From Streptomyces platensis (lineage in GTDB: Bacteria > Actinomycetota > Actinomycetes > Streptomycetales > Streptomycetaceae), in assembly GCF_008704855.1 (NCBI RefSeq), contig NZ_CP023691.1, positions 4,526,001 through 4,590,000 of the forward strand: a stretch of DNA of 64,000 bases. The letters are read 5' to 3'. Within the stretch, counting starts at the first letter, position 1. The number at the start of each line of letters is the position of its first letter. Shown here piece by piece: positions 42,226 through 50,833 of this stretch. A model generated the notes under the pieces. The model did not search any database. It was not told the origin of the DNA and worked only from the letters and a program-made list of their open reading frames with translations. A program made the translations under genes and the position numbers.

Positions 42226-42942
42226 GTGACGACAGCGCGCCAATCCCCGGGCGAGGCCCGGCCCGGGGGGCGGACGGCCCGTACCCGCCAGGCCGTACTG
42301 GCCGCCGTTTTCCAGGAGTTGGACGAGGGCGGCTTCGCCGGGCTGACCATGGAGAAGGTCGCGCAGCGCTCCGGGATTCATGTGGCGACGCTCTATCGCC
42401 GCTGGCGCTGCATCGAGGGCCTGGTGTGCGAGCTGCTGACCGAGCTGAGCTCCGATGTGCCGCTGCCGGACACCGGCAGCCTGCCCGAGGACTTGCGGGC
42501 GCTGGCCCGGTCGGTGGCCGCCTTCTTCGGTGAGGTGCGGATGAGGGCGCTGATCGAGGCTGTGGTCTCCGCCGCGGCGCGCGACCCGCAGGCGGCGGCC
42601 GTGCTGCGGTCCTTCTTCGGCGAACGGCTGACGCTGGCCGGCCAGATGGTGCGGCGGGCCGTCGACCGCGGCGAACTGCCCGCGGACACCGACCCGGAGG
42701 AAGTGATGTCGGCGCTCGGCGCGCCGTTCTACTACCGGATCCTGATCGCCCGCCGGCCCGTCGACCGGCGCCTCGCCGAGTCCGCCGCCACCGCTGTCTG
42801 GGCGGCGGCCCGCGCGGGCGCCTACGGGACGAAGGGCGGCTGCGACGTCGCCGGCGACACGTCCCCCGGTGGCGACGCCGCCGACGGCACGGCCCCCGGC
42901 GCGGGCGTCCCGTCCAACGACACGTCCCCCGGCGGCAGTTGA
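42226..42942 (+). CDS. TetR-family regulator
   Basis: 238 residues. HTH at about 20-68 (FAGLTMEKVAQRSGIHVATLYRRW) and a TetR_C ligand domain to about 205. The C-terminal 35 residues are a low-complexity Asp/Thr/Ser/Pro/Gly tail with repeated DTSPGG. The GTG at 42226 has GGAG 6 nt upstream. No target gene is adjacent: the downstream neighbour is on the other strand, so it may act on itself or at a distance. Confidence 0.85.
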   Translation: MTTARQSPGEARPGGRTARTRQAVLAAVFQELDEGGFAGLTMEKVAQRSGIHVATLYRRWRCIEGLVCELLTELSSDVPLPDTGSLPEDLRALARSVAAFFGEVRMRALIEAVVSAAARDPQAAAVLRSFFGERLTLAGQMVRRAVDRGELPADTDPEEVMSALGAPFYYRILIARRPVDRRLAESAATAVWAAARAGAYGTKGGCDVAGDTSPGGDAADGTAPGAGVPSNDTSPGGS

Positions 42943-42979
42943 TGCCACCGGGGGACGCAGGCGTACGCGCTCCGCGCTG

Positions 42980-44449
42980 CTACTTGCCGCCGCCGATCAG
43001 CCCGGCCATCCAGGCCTCGACCTCGTCCGACCGCCGCGGCAGGCCGGCCGACAGGTTCCGGTTGCCGTCGGCCGTCACGAGGAGGTCGTCCTCGATGCGG
43101 ACACCGATGCCCCGGTACTCCTCGGGCACCGTCAGATCGTCCGCCTGGAAGTACAGTCCGGGCTCGACGGTCAGCACCATGCCGGGCTCCAGCGTGCCGT
43201 TGACATAGTGCTCGGTGCGGGCCGCGGCACAGTCGTGGACGTCGAGGCCGAGCATGTGGCCGGTGCCGTGCAGGGTCCAGCGGCGCTGGAGGCCCAGCTC
43301 CAGCACCCGCTCGACCGGGCCCTCGACCAGGCCCCACTCGACCAGCTTCTCGGCGAGCACCCGCTGCGCCGCGTCGTGGAAGTCGCGGTAGGCCGCGCCC
43401 GGCTTGACCGCCGCGATGCCCGCCTCCTGGGCCTCGTACACCGCGTCGTAGATCTTGCGCTGGAGGTCGGTGTAGCGGCCGTTGATCGGCAGGGTGCGGG
43501 TGACGTCCGCGGTGTACAGGGTGTGGGTCTCCACACCGGCGTCCAGCAGGAGCAGTTCGCCGGAGCGGACCGCGCCGTCGTTGCGGACCCAGTGCAGGGT
43601 GGTGGCGTGCGGGCCGGCGGCGCAGATCGAGCCGTAGCCGATGTCGTTGCCCTCGACGCGGGCGCGGAGGAAGAACGTTCCCTCGATGTAGCGCTCGCTG
43701 GTCGCCTCGGCCTTGTCCAGGACCTTCACGACGTCCTCGAAGCCGCGCACCGTCGAGTCGACGGCCTTCTGGAGCTCGCCGATCTCGAACTCGTCCTTCA
43801 CCGCGCGCGCTTCGGAGAGGTAGACGCGCAGCTCCTCGTCCCGCTCGGCGGTGACCTTGTCGGTCAGCGCGGCCTCGATACCGGCGTCATGGCCGCGCAC
43901 CACACGGACCGGGCCGGTGGCCTCCTTGAGCGCGTCGGCCAGCTCGCGGACGTCCTTGCAGGGGACGCCGAGCAGCGCCTCGGCCTCCTGGAGGCTGTGG
44001 CGGCGGCCGACCCACAGCTCGCCCATGCCGTTGAGCCAGAACTCGCCGTTCTCACGGTTGGAGCGGGGCAGCCGGTAGAGCGTCGCCTCGTGCGCGTCGC
44101 CCGTCGGCTCCAGGACCAGGACGCTGTCGTCGGTCTGGTCGCCGGTGAGGTAGACGTACTCCGTCGAGGCGCGGAACTGGTACTCGGTGTCGTTGGAGCG
44201 GGTCTTCAGATTGCCCGCCGGGATCACCAGCCGCTCACCGGGGAAGCGCGCGGACAGCGCGGCCCGGCGCCGGGCGGCGTTCGGGGCCTGCTCGATCGGC
44301 TCCAGACCGTGCAGCTCGGTGTCGGCCCAGCCGCTCTTCATGTTCTCCGCGAGCTCGTCCGAGACGCCCGGGTAAAGGCCGTTCTTGCGCTGCTTGATCG
44401 GCTGCTCGTCCTCGTCCGGGGTCTCCGGAGTGAGCTCGTCGGTCACCAT
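42980..44449 (-). CDS. pepP: Xaa-Pro aminopeptidase (AMP_N plus M24B)
   Basis: 489 residues. The AMP_N domain (about 40-190) is followed by the pita-bread M24 catalytic domain. The dinuclear metal ligands are visible in LLLDAGVETHTLYTADVTRT (two Asp), TGHMLGLDVHD (His), TVEPGLY (Glu) and GVRIEDD (Glu). It removes N-terminal residues preceding proline. The ATG at 44449 is 1 nt after AAGGAGG; the next codon, GTG (44446), has a better 4-nt spacing and may be the real start. Confidence 0.94.
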   Translation of the reverse strand: MVTDELTPETPDEDEQPIKQRKNGLYPGVSDELAENMKSGWADTELHGLEPIEQAPNAARRRAALSARFPGERLVIPAGNLKTRSNDTEYQFRASTEYVYLTGDQTDDSVLVLEPTGDAHEATLYRLPRSNRENGEFWLNGMGELWVGRRHSLQEAEALLGVPCKDVRELADALKEATGPVRVVRGHDAGIEAALTDKVTAERDEELRVYLSEARAVKDEFEIGELQKAVDSTVRGFEDVVKVLDKAEATSERYIEGTFFLRARVEGNDIGYGSICAAGPHATTLHWVRNDGAVRSGELLLLDAGVETHTLYTADVTRTLPINGRYTDLQRKIYDAVYEAQEAGIAAVKPGAAYRDFHDAAQRVLAEKLVEWGLVEGPVERVLELGLQRRWTLHGTGHMLGLDVHDCAAARTEHYVNGTLEPGMVLTVEPGLYFQADDLTVPEEYRGIGVRIEDDLLVTADGNRNLSAGLPRRSDEVEAWMAGLIGGGK

Positions 44450-44478
44450 GCCTCCTTGAAAAGACTGAACCGCATTCC

Positions 44479-44506
44479 ATCGTATGTGCGGATCGAAAAC
44501 GGTCCA
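44479..44506 (-). promoter_or_regulatory. Candidate promoter of pepP
   Basis: Minus-strand TGGACC (44506-44501) and TACGAT (44484-44479), spacer 16 bp, 30 bp before the start codon. Confidence 0.4.
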
Positions 44507-44682
44507 GGGGCAGGAAGGTGTGACCTCTCCGGCACTCCGGCCATAGGAGGCATGGCGCCCGGCGCGGGCGTGAACGGGCGCGCGGGCGGTAGGTCCGCCG
44601 CCCTGGGGGGGCGTGCTCAGGGCCGGCCCCGCGACCAGGGCCGGGGGCCGCGGTCCGGCCCCGAGCCGCCGGACCGGGGCGA

Positions 44683-44844
44683 GGGCGTGTCTTTCGGATC
44701 ACCCCGGGGCCGCGACGTCTGGCACGGCACCTCGCGGCGTTGTCGCCTCACCCGAGTACGCCCAGTACGCGGCAGAGGCTCCGCCTTGCGATGCACCGCA
44801 CCAGACGCCGCGGCCTGATCCGGGCTGATCCAAAAGACACGCCC
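44683..44844. mobile_element. MITE-like non-coding palindrome, 162 bp
   Basis: Terminal inverted repeats GGGCGTGTCTTTCGGATCA (44683-44701) and its complement ending at 44844 match at 18 of 19 positions. Inside, GGCCGCGACGTCTGG pairs with CCAGACGCCGCGGCC, and further complementary blocks continue towards the centre, so the whole unit folds as one imperfect hairpin. No ORF. Its right end touches the stop codon of the phosphatase gene (44844-44846). No obvious target duplication is seen. Together with pepP's promoter it accounts for the 394-bp gap. Confidence 0.65.
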
Positions 44845-46508
44845 TACTCCTCGAAGTACGCCGCGAGCAGCACGACGTCCTCCTCCGACAGCGGGTCGTC
44901 CAGACCCTGCGGCAGCATCGTGCGCACGATGTGGTCGACGACCGCCTCGGGATCGTGCCGGGCGGCCCTGGGGACGCCCGCGGCGGCCGCGTGCAGCCGG
45001 GTGAAGGCGCGGTCCATGGGCTCACCGGTGCGGTGCAGCAGCCCGTCGCTGTAGAGCAGCAGGGTCTCGCCGCCGGCCGGTTCGATCTCCACGCTCGGCG
45101 CTTCCCAGCAGGCCAGCATGCCCAGCGGCGCGGACAGCGAGGTCTCCACGTACTCGGTCCGCAGATCGCCGAGGATCAGCGGCGGGCAGTGGCCGGCCCC
45201 GGCCAGCACGATCTTGCGGGCGAAGGGGTCGGGGATACCGCCCGGCATCGGGGGTGCGGGCGGCCCGCCCGGCGCGCCGGGCGGCGGCTCGGTGAAGGCG
45301 AACAGCGCGGTGGCGCTGCGGGCCGGCTCGGTCAGCCGCAGCAGCAGTTCGAGGTCGGAGAGGACCGCGACCGGATCCTCGCCCTCCATGACGGCGTAGG
45401 CACGCAGGGACGCCCGCAGCCGCCCCATGGCCGCCACCGCGCTCGGCCCGGAGCCGGTCACCGAACCGATGGCCAGTCCCAGCGCGCCGTCCGGCAGCGG
45501 CAGCGCGTCGTACCAGTCGCCGCCCCCGCGCGGCCCGCTGCTGTGCCGCACCGCGAGGCGGACGCCGGGGACCCGCGGCAGCCGGTGCGGCAGCAGCTCC
45601 TCGCGCAGGATCCGGACGGCCTGCCGGGTGCGGTGCAGCTCCAGGAGGCGGGCGAGGTGTTCGGCGGCGTGCGCCCGGTAGAGGCCGATGAGATGGCGCT
45701 GCCGTTCGGTGGGCGCGGCCGGTTCGTCGTAGAGCCAGACCGCGGCGCCGGTCCGGCCGATGGGGTCGGCGGTGAGCGGCACCGCGTAGCTGGCGGCGTA
45801 TCCGAGCCGGGCCGCGACCTCGCGCAGGCGCGGGTCGAGGTCCTTCTCACCTGGGATGTCGGGTTCGGAGATCTCGGTGCACGGTCCGGCCGCCGCGCCG
45901 CGGGCCCCGGGGGGACGGCCCGCGTCGCCCGCCGGGTGCCGGGTGTCGTCGAGCGGTCCGGTCCGGGTGTCGTCGCCGGTGGCGCCCGGCTCCGGGAGGC
46001 CGTCCAGTATCCGCGCGTACGCCAGGGCGCGGCGCGGGATGGTCTCGATGGTGCCGATCTCGGCGTGGCCGAGGCCGAGGCCGACCGTGGTCTCCGGGCC
46101 GAAACCGTCCGCCGGGGCGAGGACGACCAGCCCGCGCCGCGCCCCGACCAGGGAGGCGCCGGCGCGCAGCAGCTCGTGGAGGGCGTCCTCCACCGTGCGG
46201 GTGCGCGCGAGCTGTCCGGTCAGCTCGTGCAGGGTGCTGAGGTCGGAGATCCAGCCGGCCAGCCGGTCCTGCACGGCAGCGAGGTGGTCGACGACGGAGA
46301 CGTCGGGGGCGTCGCCGGGGGCGGCGTCTGACGTGGTGTCGAGTGCGGGGTCCCGCAGGGCGCCCTCAGGGGTGGGGGGCGAGCCGTCGGACGGGGGGCC
46401 GGCGGTGGGGTCCGCAGAGGCTTTCCCCACGCGCGCGTCGACAGTGTGCGTGGGGGCGGGAAGAGATGGTTCGAATCCAGCCACTTTCGGTACGTGCGGG
46501 GCGGTCAT
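44844..46508 (-). CDS. GAF-SpoIIE (PP2C-like) protein with altered metal site
   Basis: 554 residues. After a disordered Pro/Asp-rich N-terminus (about 1-75) there is a GAF domain (about 90-290) and a SpoIIE/PP2C domain (about 320-552). GGDWYDALPLPDG and LLLYSDGLLHR are normal, but the block usually reading GDVxGHG reads IGSVTGSG, replacing the metal-binding Asp and the His; the final DD motif reads EED. It may be a reduced-activity or pseudo-phosphatase of a partner-switching sigma-factor pathway. The start at 46508 is the first Met before conserved sequence; no ribosome site is seen. Confidence 0.78.
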   Translation of the reverse strand: MTAPHVPKVAGFEPSLPAPTHTVDARVGKASADPTAGPPSDGSPPTPEGALRDPALDTTSDAAPGDAPDVSVVDHLAAVQDRLAGWISDLSTLHELTGQLARTRTVEDALHELLRAGASLVGARRGLVVLAPADGFGPETTVGLGLGHAEIGTIETIPRRALAYARILDGLPEPGATGDDTRTGPLDDTRHPAGDAGRPPGARGAAAGPCTEISEPDIPGEKDLDPRLREVAARLGYAASYAVPLTADPIGRTGAAVWLYDEPAAPTERQRHLIGLYRAHAAEHLARLLELHRTRQAVRILREELLPHRLPRVPGVRLAVRHSSGPRGGGDWYDALPLPDGALGLAIGSVTGSGPSAVAAMGRLRASLRAYAVMEGEDPVAVLSDLELLLRLTEPARSATALFAFTEPPPGAPGGPPAPPMPGGIPDPFARKIVLAGAGHCPPLILGDLRTEYVETSLSAPLGMLACWEAPSVEIEPAGGETLLLYSDGLLHRTGEPMDRAFTRLHAAAAGVPRAARHDPEAVVDHIVRTMLPQGLDDPLSEEDVVLLAAYFEE

Positions 46509-47206
46509 GGCTGGCGGCTTTCGGTGCGCCAGCTGGTGCCCCAGGTCAGGCCGCTTTTTGGTAGGGAGTGCGGCATTTTGTTGAGTGACGTTGTGCGGTG
46601 CGGTTGGCCGCCCAATTTCCTCAATAGCATCGCAAACCCCCATGTCATGCTGCTCCGCTATCAATGCTCCAGATGTACACGCATCAACGATGTGATGTCC
46701 AGCACTCTCCCCATGGGGTTTGTGGTGTCCGCGAGGTCTGTAGATTGGCCTGAAAAAAGCCCCCCAAGCGTCAATTTGAGGTCGACTGACGGCGATCAGC
46801 AGCGCGTCTTCACCACAGTGGCGGGTACGTACTCGGAAAGGTGCGGGGCCAGTTGGGGCCGCACCGGAACTCTCCGGCGGACACCGGCGTCTAATACGGC
46901 GACGACCGCGACGCACTCCCAAGAGGCGGGGGCTGCACCACAAAGGCGCAATCGCCATGTGCGCGCCACCCCCCGCCATGTTCCACGCTCGGCGTACGGC
47001 GTGATGCGCTGCCTTGTACACGCGGTGAACCAGTGATCCACGTGGCGTGATCGAGATGCGATCGACCCCGGGTTGCACGGCCGGGCCGCAGGAAACGCCC
47101 CACCACGGCTTGAAGCGGCACGGCACGGACAACGGCGAACCGGCAAGAAGTGCCATGTAGTGCGATGGACGAAGCCCTCGGCGTTAACGGAAAGGAACGA
47201 GCGCTC
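46509..47206. other. Gene-free divergent spacer with lower GC
   Basis: Nearly 700 bp between the phosphatase-like gene and the prim-pol gene. The part about 46550-46800 is markedly less GC-rich than its surroundings, with T and A runs. No ORF has coding character. It probably holds the promoters of both divergent genes, but no specific element can be named. Confidence 0.5.
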
Positions 47207-47956
47207 ATGCGCGAGATCCTCGGAAGGCGACGCAAGCTCCTGTTCCGGCGCGGCGGAAGGTCGGCGCTGCTCGGTGCGGCGCTCCACTGCGCCACCGAGT
47301 GGCAGTGGCCCGTACTTCCCGGTGTGGGGATCAGGCCCGCCGGCCGGCAGGCGGCCGGCGCCCGGCTCGGCCTCGGCGAGCGGACCGGCCGCCGGTGCAG
47401 CTGCCCCGACCCCGATTGTGTGGTGCCCGGCGCGCACCCCTTCGACCCCGGCCTGATGGCCGCCACGACCGATGCCCGGATGGTGCGTTGGTGGTGGACG
47501 AACCGCCCCGATGCCCCGATCGTGCTGGCCACCGGCGGCCGCGCGCCCTGCGCGGTGAGCCTGCCCGCCGTCGCCGGCGCCCGCGCCCTGGCGGCCCTGG
47601 ACCGCTTCGGCGTACGCCTCGGCCCCGTGGTGGCCACGCCCACCCGCTGGTCCCTGCTCGTATCGCCGTACGACCTCGCGGAGTTGGGCGAGCTGCTGCA
47701 CTCCCAGGACTGGGTGCCCAGCTCGCTGCGGTTCCACGGCGAGGGCGGCTATCTGGTGCTCCCGCCCTCCCAGATCGGCGCGGGCCGGGTCCGCTGGGAG
47801 CGGCCGCCGGCCTCCCCCAAGCTCTCGACTTCGTTCCAGCAGGGGGGACCCCCATCCTCGGCCGCGCCCTGGCTGCCGAAGGTGAGCACGATCGTGGACG
47901 CCCTGGTCATGGCGAGCACCAGCACTCCCGACGGCGGCAGCCGGCTCGCGTACTGA
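47207..47956 (+). CDS. Bifunctional DNA primase/polymerase N-terminal domain protein
   Basis: 249 residues. LLGAALHCATEWQWPVLPGVG followed by the Cys/His pattern CSCPDPDCVVPGAHPFDPG (about 65-85) and ATTDARMVRWWWTNRPDAPIVLATG are the conserved opening of the prim-pol domain (PF09250). Only this domain is present, without helicase, and catalytic acids are not evident, so it may have a regulatory role in Streptomyces. Start Met at 47207 has GGAAAGGA about 10 nt upstream; Met at 47165 is an alternative. Confidence 0.78.
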   Translation: MREILGRRRKLLFRRGGRSALLGAALHCATEWQWPVLPGVGIRPAGRQAAGARLGLGERTGRRCSCPDPDCVVPGAHPFDPGLMAATTDARMVRWWWTNRPDAPIVLATGGRAPCAVSLPAVAGARALAALDRFGVRLGPVVATPTRWSLLVSPYDLAELGELLHSQDWVPSSLRFHGEGGYLVLPPSQIGAGRVRWERPPASPKLSTSFQQGGPPSSAAPWLPKVSTIVDALVMASTSTPDGGSRLAY

Positions 47957-48161
47957 CCTCCGCGGATGCGCCCGTGTGCCCGTCCCGCCCGGTCGGCGGA
48001 TGAGCGGAAACAACGCGCGGGCGGATCACCCGTTCGGGTGTGACCGGCCCGGACAACTACGGGGAAGCAGCGTCCGGGTGCCCGGCGGCACCTTCACCGC
48101 CCGATAGGTTCGGCCCACCGTCAAGCCGCCGTCAGCGGCATCTCAATCGCAGGTGGGGGCC

Positions 48162-48773
48162 ATGCAGCGTGCGCAGAAACTCCGCATGACCGGTCTCGCC
48201 GGCGTGGTGATGCTCGCCATCGCCGTGCCGCTGGGCACCGCAATGGCCGGTCCGGCCGACCTTGCGGCATCGGGGACGGCTGGCACGTCCGAAAACCGCT
48301 CTACGGCCAAAAGGGACATCGCGCTTGATAGTGGCGCCAAGTCGGACATGCGCCCTGCCGTCGCCCGCGCCCGGACCGCCACCGGCTCCCCCGCCGGCCC
48401 CGGCCTGCCGCCCCGCTCCGCCCGTACCTCCCGCTGCGGCCCCCAACTCACCACTCCCCAGCGGATCGAGGCCCAGACCTGTGTGCTCGCCGAGGGCGGT
48501 CTGACCTGGGGGCGCACGTACTATCGCAACCGCACCGGCGGTCCGCTGCGTGCCGCACTGACGCTGCTGCGGCCGGACGGCACGACCGTCCAGGTGAACT
48601 GCGAGGTCTCGGCGGCCGACGCGCCGGGGTTGTGCGAGACGCCGACCGGGGCGACCGTGCGCCGGGGCGGGCCGTACCGCGCGGTGGCGGAGTTCTCCGA
48701 CGCGGCGGGGGAGCGGCTGCTGCTGCGCTCCGGCAGCAACTCGTCCGTGGGAGGCAGGGGTTCGGGCCGCTGA
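48162..48773 (+). CDS. Hypothetical secreted protein
   Basis: 203 residues. A signal peptide (about 1-29, cleavage after AMA) precedes a disordered region to about 90. Then comes a small domain with three Cys (TSRCGPQL, AQTCVLAEGG, QVNCEVSA, GLCETPTG give a four-Cys pattern) likely forming disulfides. A conserved-type GGLTWGRTYYRNRTGGPL is seen but no known family is recognised. Monocistronic, ending in a strong terminator. Confidence 0.72.
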   Translation: MQRAQKLRMTGLAGVVMLAIAVPLGTAMAGPADLAASGTAGTSENRSTAKRDIALDSGAKSDMRPAVARARTATGSPAGPGLPPRSARTSRCGPQLTTPQRIEAQTCVLAEGGLTWGRTYYRNRTGGPLRAALTLLRPDGTTVQVNCEVSAADAPGLCETPTGATVRRGGPYRAVAEFSDAAGERLLLRSGSNSSVGGRGSGR

Positions 48774-48836
48774 GGACACCGGGCCGCAGGCGGCCGGGGC
48801 CGGCCAAGCGGAGCACCTGACTCCGGACATGGAAGC

Positions 48837-48876
48837 GCCCGGTCGCTGGCGACGGGGGATGCACCAGCGACCGGGC
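48837..48876. terminator. Strong hairpin terminator
   Basis: Perfect 13-bp inverted repeat GCCCGGTCGCTGG / CCAGCGACCGGGC with a 14-nt loop, followed by TTCT, 64 bp after the secreted-protein gene. It could also stop transcripts coming from the DUF5926 gene on the other strand. Confidence 0.75.
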
Positions 48877-49022
48877 TTCTAGAACCGTAACAAGAGATCG
48901 GCGGTTCGCAAATTCGATCGTGGAATTCCGGACGCCTATTTACCGGCAGGTACGGGGAGTTGTGACAGGCGTCACGCCTGAGGTCCCCGGAGGCGTCCGG
49001 TCCGCACGGCCGACGGGTCCGG

Positions 49023-49991
49023 TCAGCTCAGGGTGACCTGGCGGTTGGTGAGCCCGCCGCGCGCCCGGCGCTCCTCGGGGGTCAGCGGGGCGTCCGTCGC
49101 GAGCGCCTCGGCCAGCCGCTCGGCGAACGCCTCGGCCGGCTTGGCGACGTCCTCGGCGCTCATCGACGACGGCAGGTCCCAGACCGGCACGACCAGGCCG
49201 TGGGCGCGGAAGGAACCCACCAGCCGGGTGCCTTCACCGAGCGAGGAGGCGCCCGCGGCGTGCAGCCGGGCGAGCGCGTCCAGCAGCCGCTCCTCGGGGT
49301 ACCCGGTGACCCAGCGCAGGTGGTTCTTCTCCGGGGCCTCGCACCAGTACGCACCCTCCAGGCCGGGGATCCGGGCGGTGGGAATGGCCGCCGCGTTGGC
49401 CCGCTCCAGGGAGGCGGCGACCTCGCCGGTGGCGTTCTCGGCGTTCTCCATCCAGAACTCGAAGCCGGTGTGGACGGCCGGTTCGAAGGCCGCGTCCGGG
49501 TCGAGCAGATCCTGTAGCCGCGGACCGTCGGGGGCCGGGCGGCCGGCGGCGACCGGGGTGCCGGGCTCGGCGACCAGCGCGCGCTGGAGGGTGTCGGCGA
49601 GGTCGCGGCTGAGGTCGCCGGAGGCGGTGTCGTTCTGGAGGCCGAGCATCACCGCGCCGTTGTCGCGGCGCAGCGCGGGCCAGGCCATCGGCAGCACGGT
49701 CGCCAGCGTCACGGACGGGACGCCCTCGGGCAGCCCGGCCTTCAGCGTCAACTCGGCGGTGGCGGCGGGCACCAGCTCGCGCAGTGCCACCCAGTCGGGC
49801 TCACCGGGCAGGCCCTCGAAGGGGCGCTGCACCAGCTCGGTGGCGGCATGGGCCGCCTGACGCCCGTGACAGGCCTTGTACCGGCGGCCGGAGCCGCACG
49901 GGCAGGGCTCACGGGCGCCGACGACCGGCACCTCGCCGTCCTTGATCTGCGATGCTGCGGCCTGGGGCTGGGGACGGCGCTTCTTGGCCAT
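49023..49991 (-). CDS. DUF5926-family protein with SEC-C zinc motif
   Basis: 322 residues. A Lys/Arg-rich start is followed by PCPCGSGRRYKACHG (about 29-43), the SEC-C zinc-binding motif also found at the SecA C-terminus. The rest (about 55-322) is the actinobacterial DUF5926 domain of unknown function. GGAG lies about 11 nt before the ATG. It may associate with ribosomes or the Sec system, but this is inferred from the motif only. Confidence 0.85.
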   Translation of the reverse strand: MAKKRRPQPQAAASQIKDGEVPVVGAREPCPCGSGRRYKACHGRQAAHAATELVQRPFEGLPGEPDWVALRELVPAATAELTLKAGLPEGVPSVTLATVLPMAWPALRRDNGAVMLGLQNDTASGDLSRDLADTLQRALVAEPGTPVAAGRPAPDGPRLQDLLDPDAAFEPAVHTGFEFWMENAENATGEVAASLERANAAAIPTARIPGLEGAYWCEAPEKNHLRWVTGYPEERLLDALARLHAAGASSLGEGTRLVGSFRAHGLVVPVWDLPSSMSAEDVAKPAEAFAERLAEALATDAPLTPEERRARGGLTNRQVTLS

Positions 49992-50105
49992 GGCGACGGT
50001 GTCTCCTGGTCGATCCTGGGCGGTACGGACGCGTTTCGGCGCGAGCCTAGAGGATTGCGTACGAGGTCGCGCTCGGCCGCGCGCCCGCCGTGTCCCGTCG
50101 TGCCG

Positions 50106-50780
50106 CTATGGCAGTTCGTCGAAGTCCGGGAAGCCCGGCAGCGGCAGCCTCGTGCTCAACCCGGCTCCCGTGGTGAGCGAGGGCGGCAGATCGGGCGTCA
50201 GTTCCACGCGCGTAGCGAATGCGCCTTGCAAGGAGAGGGCCGCCCAGACCGTGACTTCGCCGACGACGGTGTCGTGGACGCCCCAGTCCTTGGCGAGCGA
50301 GCGGATGATCGCCAGCCCGCGGCCGCCGCGCGCCGTGACCGAGGGAGTGGCCGGAAGTGGCCGGGTCGGGCCGCCGCCGTCCGTGACCGCGACGGTCAGT
50401 CTGCCCTGCGCGTCGATACGCCAGGACGCGCGGACGGAGGCCACCGGAGCCTCGTGTGGCTCGGTCGTTGCGGAACCCGGTGATCCGTTTTCGTATATCG
50501 GACGCGCATGGCGACACGAATTGCTCAGCAGCTCCGAAAGAATGAGGACCGCGTCATCGACGACTGTGTCCTGAACTCCACTTGCCAACAGCTCTTCTCG
50601 CATGCGCCGCCTGGCCATGCCGACACCCACAGGACCATGGGGTACGGCCATGATCGACGACGCCGGCACCTCTTGTGCCACCACCAACGCCACCCCCGAG
50701 ACCTCCTTTGCCCCACGCCACGGGATGGATGCCCCAATGGACTGGACCGGAAACCGGCCAAGCGGCACATGGTGACGCAT
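50106..50780 (-). CDS. ATP-binding regulatory protein (HATPase_c)
   Basis: 224 residues. About 60 variable residues precede a GHKL ATPase domain with N box SELLSNSCRHA, G1 VTDGGGPTRP and G2 GGRGLAIIRSLAKDWG. It is of the Streptomyces anti-sigma-factor/serine kinase type. The ATG at 50780 has no ribosome site; internal Met residues (for example in MARRRMREELL) are possible starts. Partner unknown. It lies 53 bp after the GDPD gene on the same strand. Confidence 0.78.
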   Translation of the reverse strand: MRHHVPLGRFPVQSIGASIPWRGAKEVSGVALVVAQEVPASSIMAVPHGPVGVGMARRRMREELLASGVQDTVVDDAVLILSELLSNSCRHARPIYENGSPGSATTEPHEAPVASVRASWRIDAQGRLTVAVTDGGGPTRPLPATPSVTARGGRGLAIIRSLAKDWGVHDTVVGEVTVWAALSLQGAFATRVELTPDLPPSLTTGAGLSTRLPLPGFPDFDELP

Positions 50781-50833
50781 TGGACACGATCGAATACGGG
50801 CCGAATGCGCCGGTGCACACCCTGTGAGGGGCT

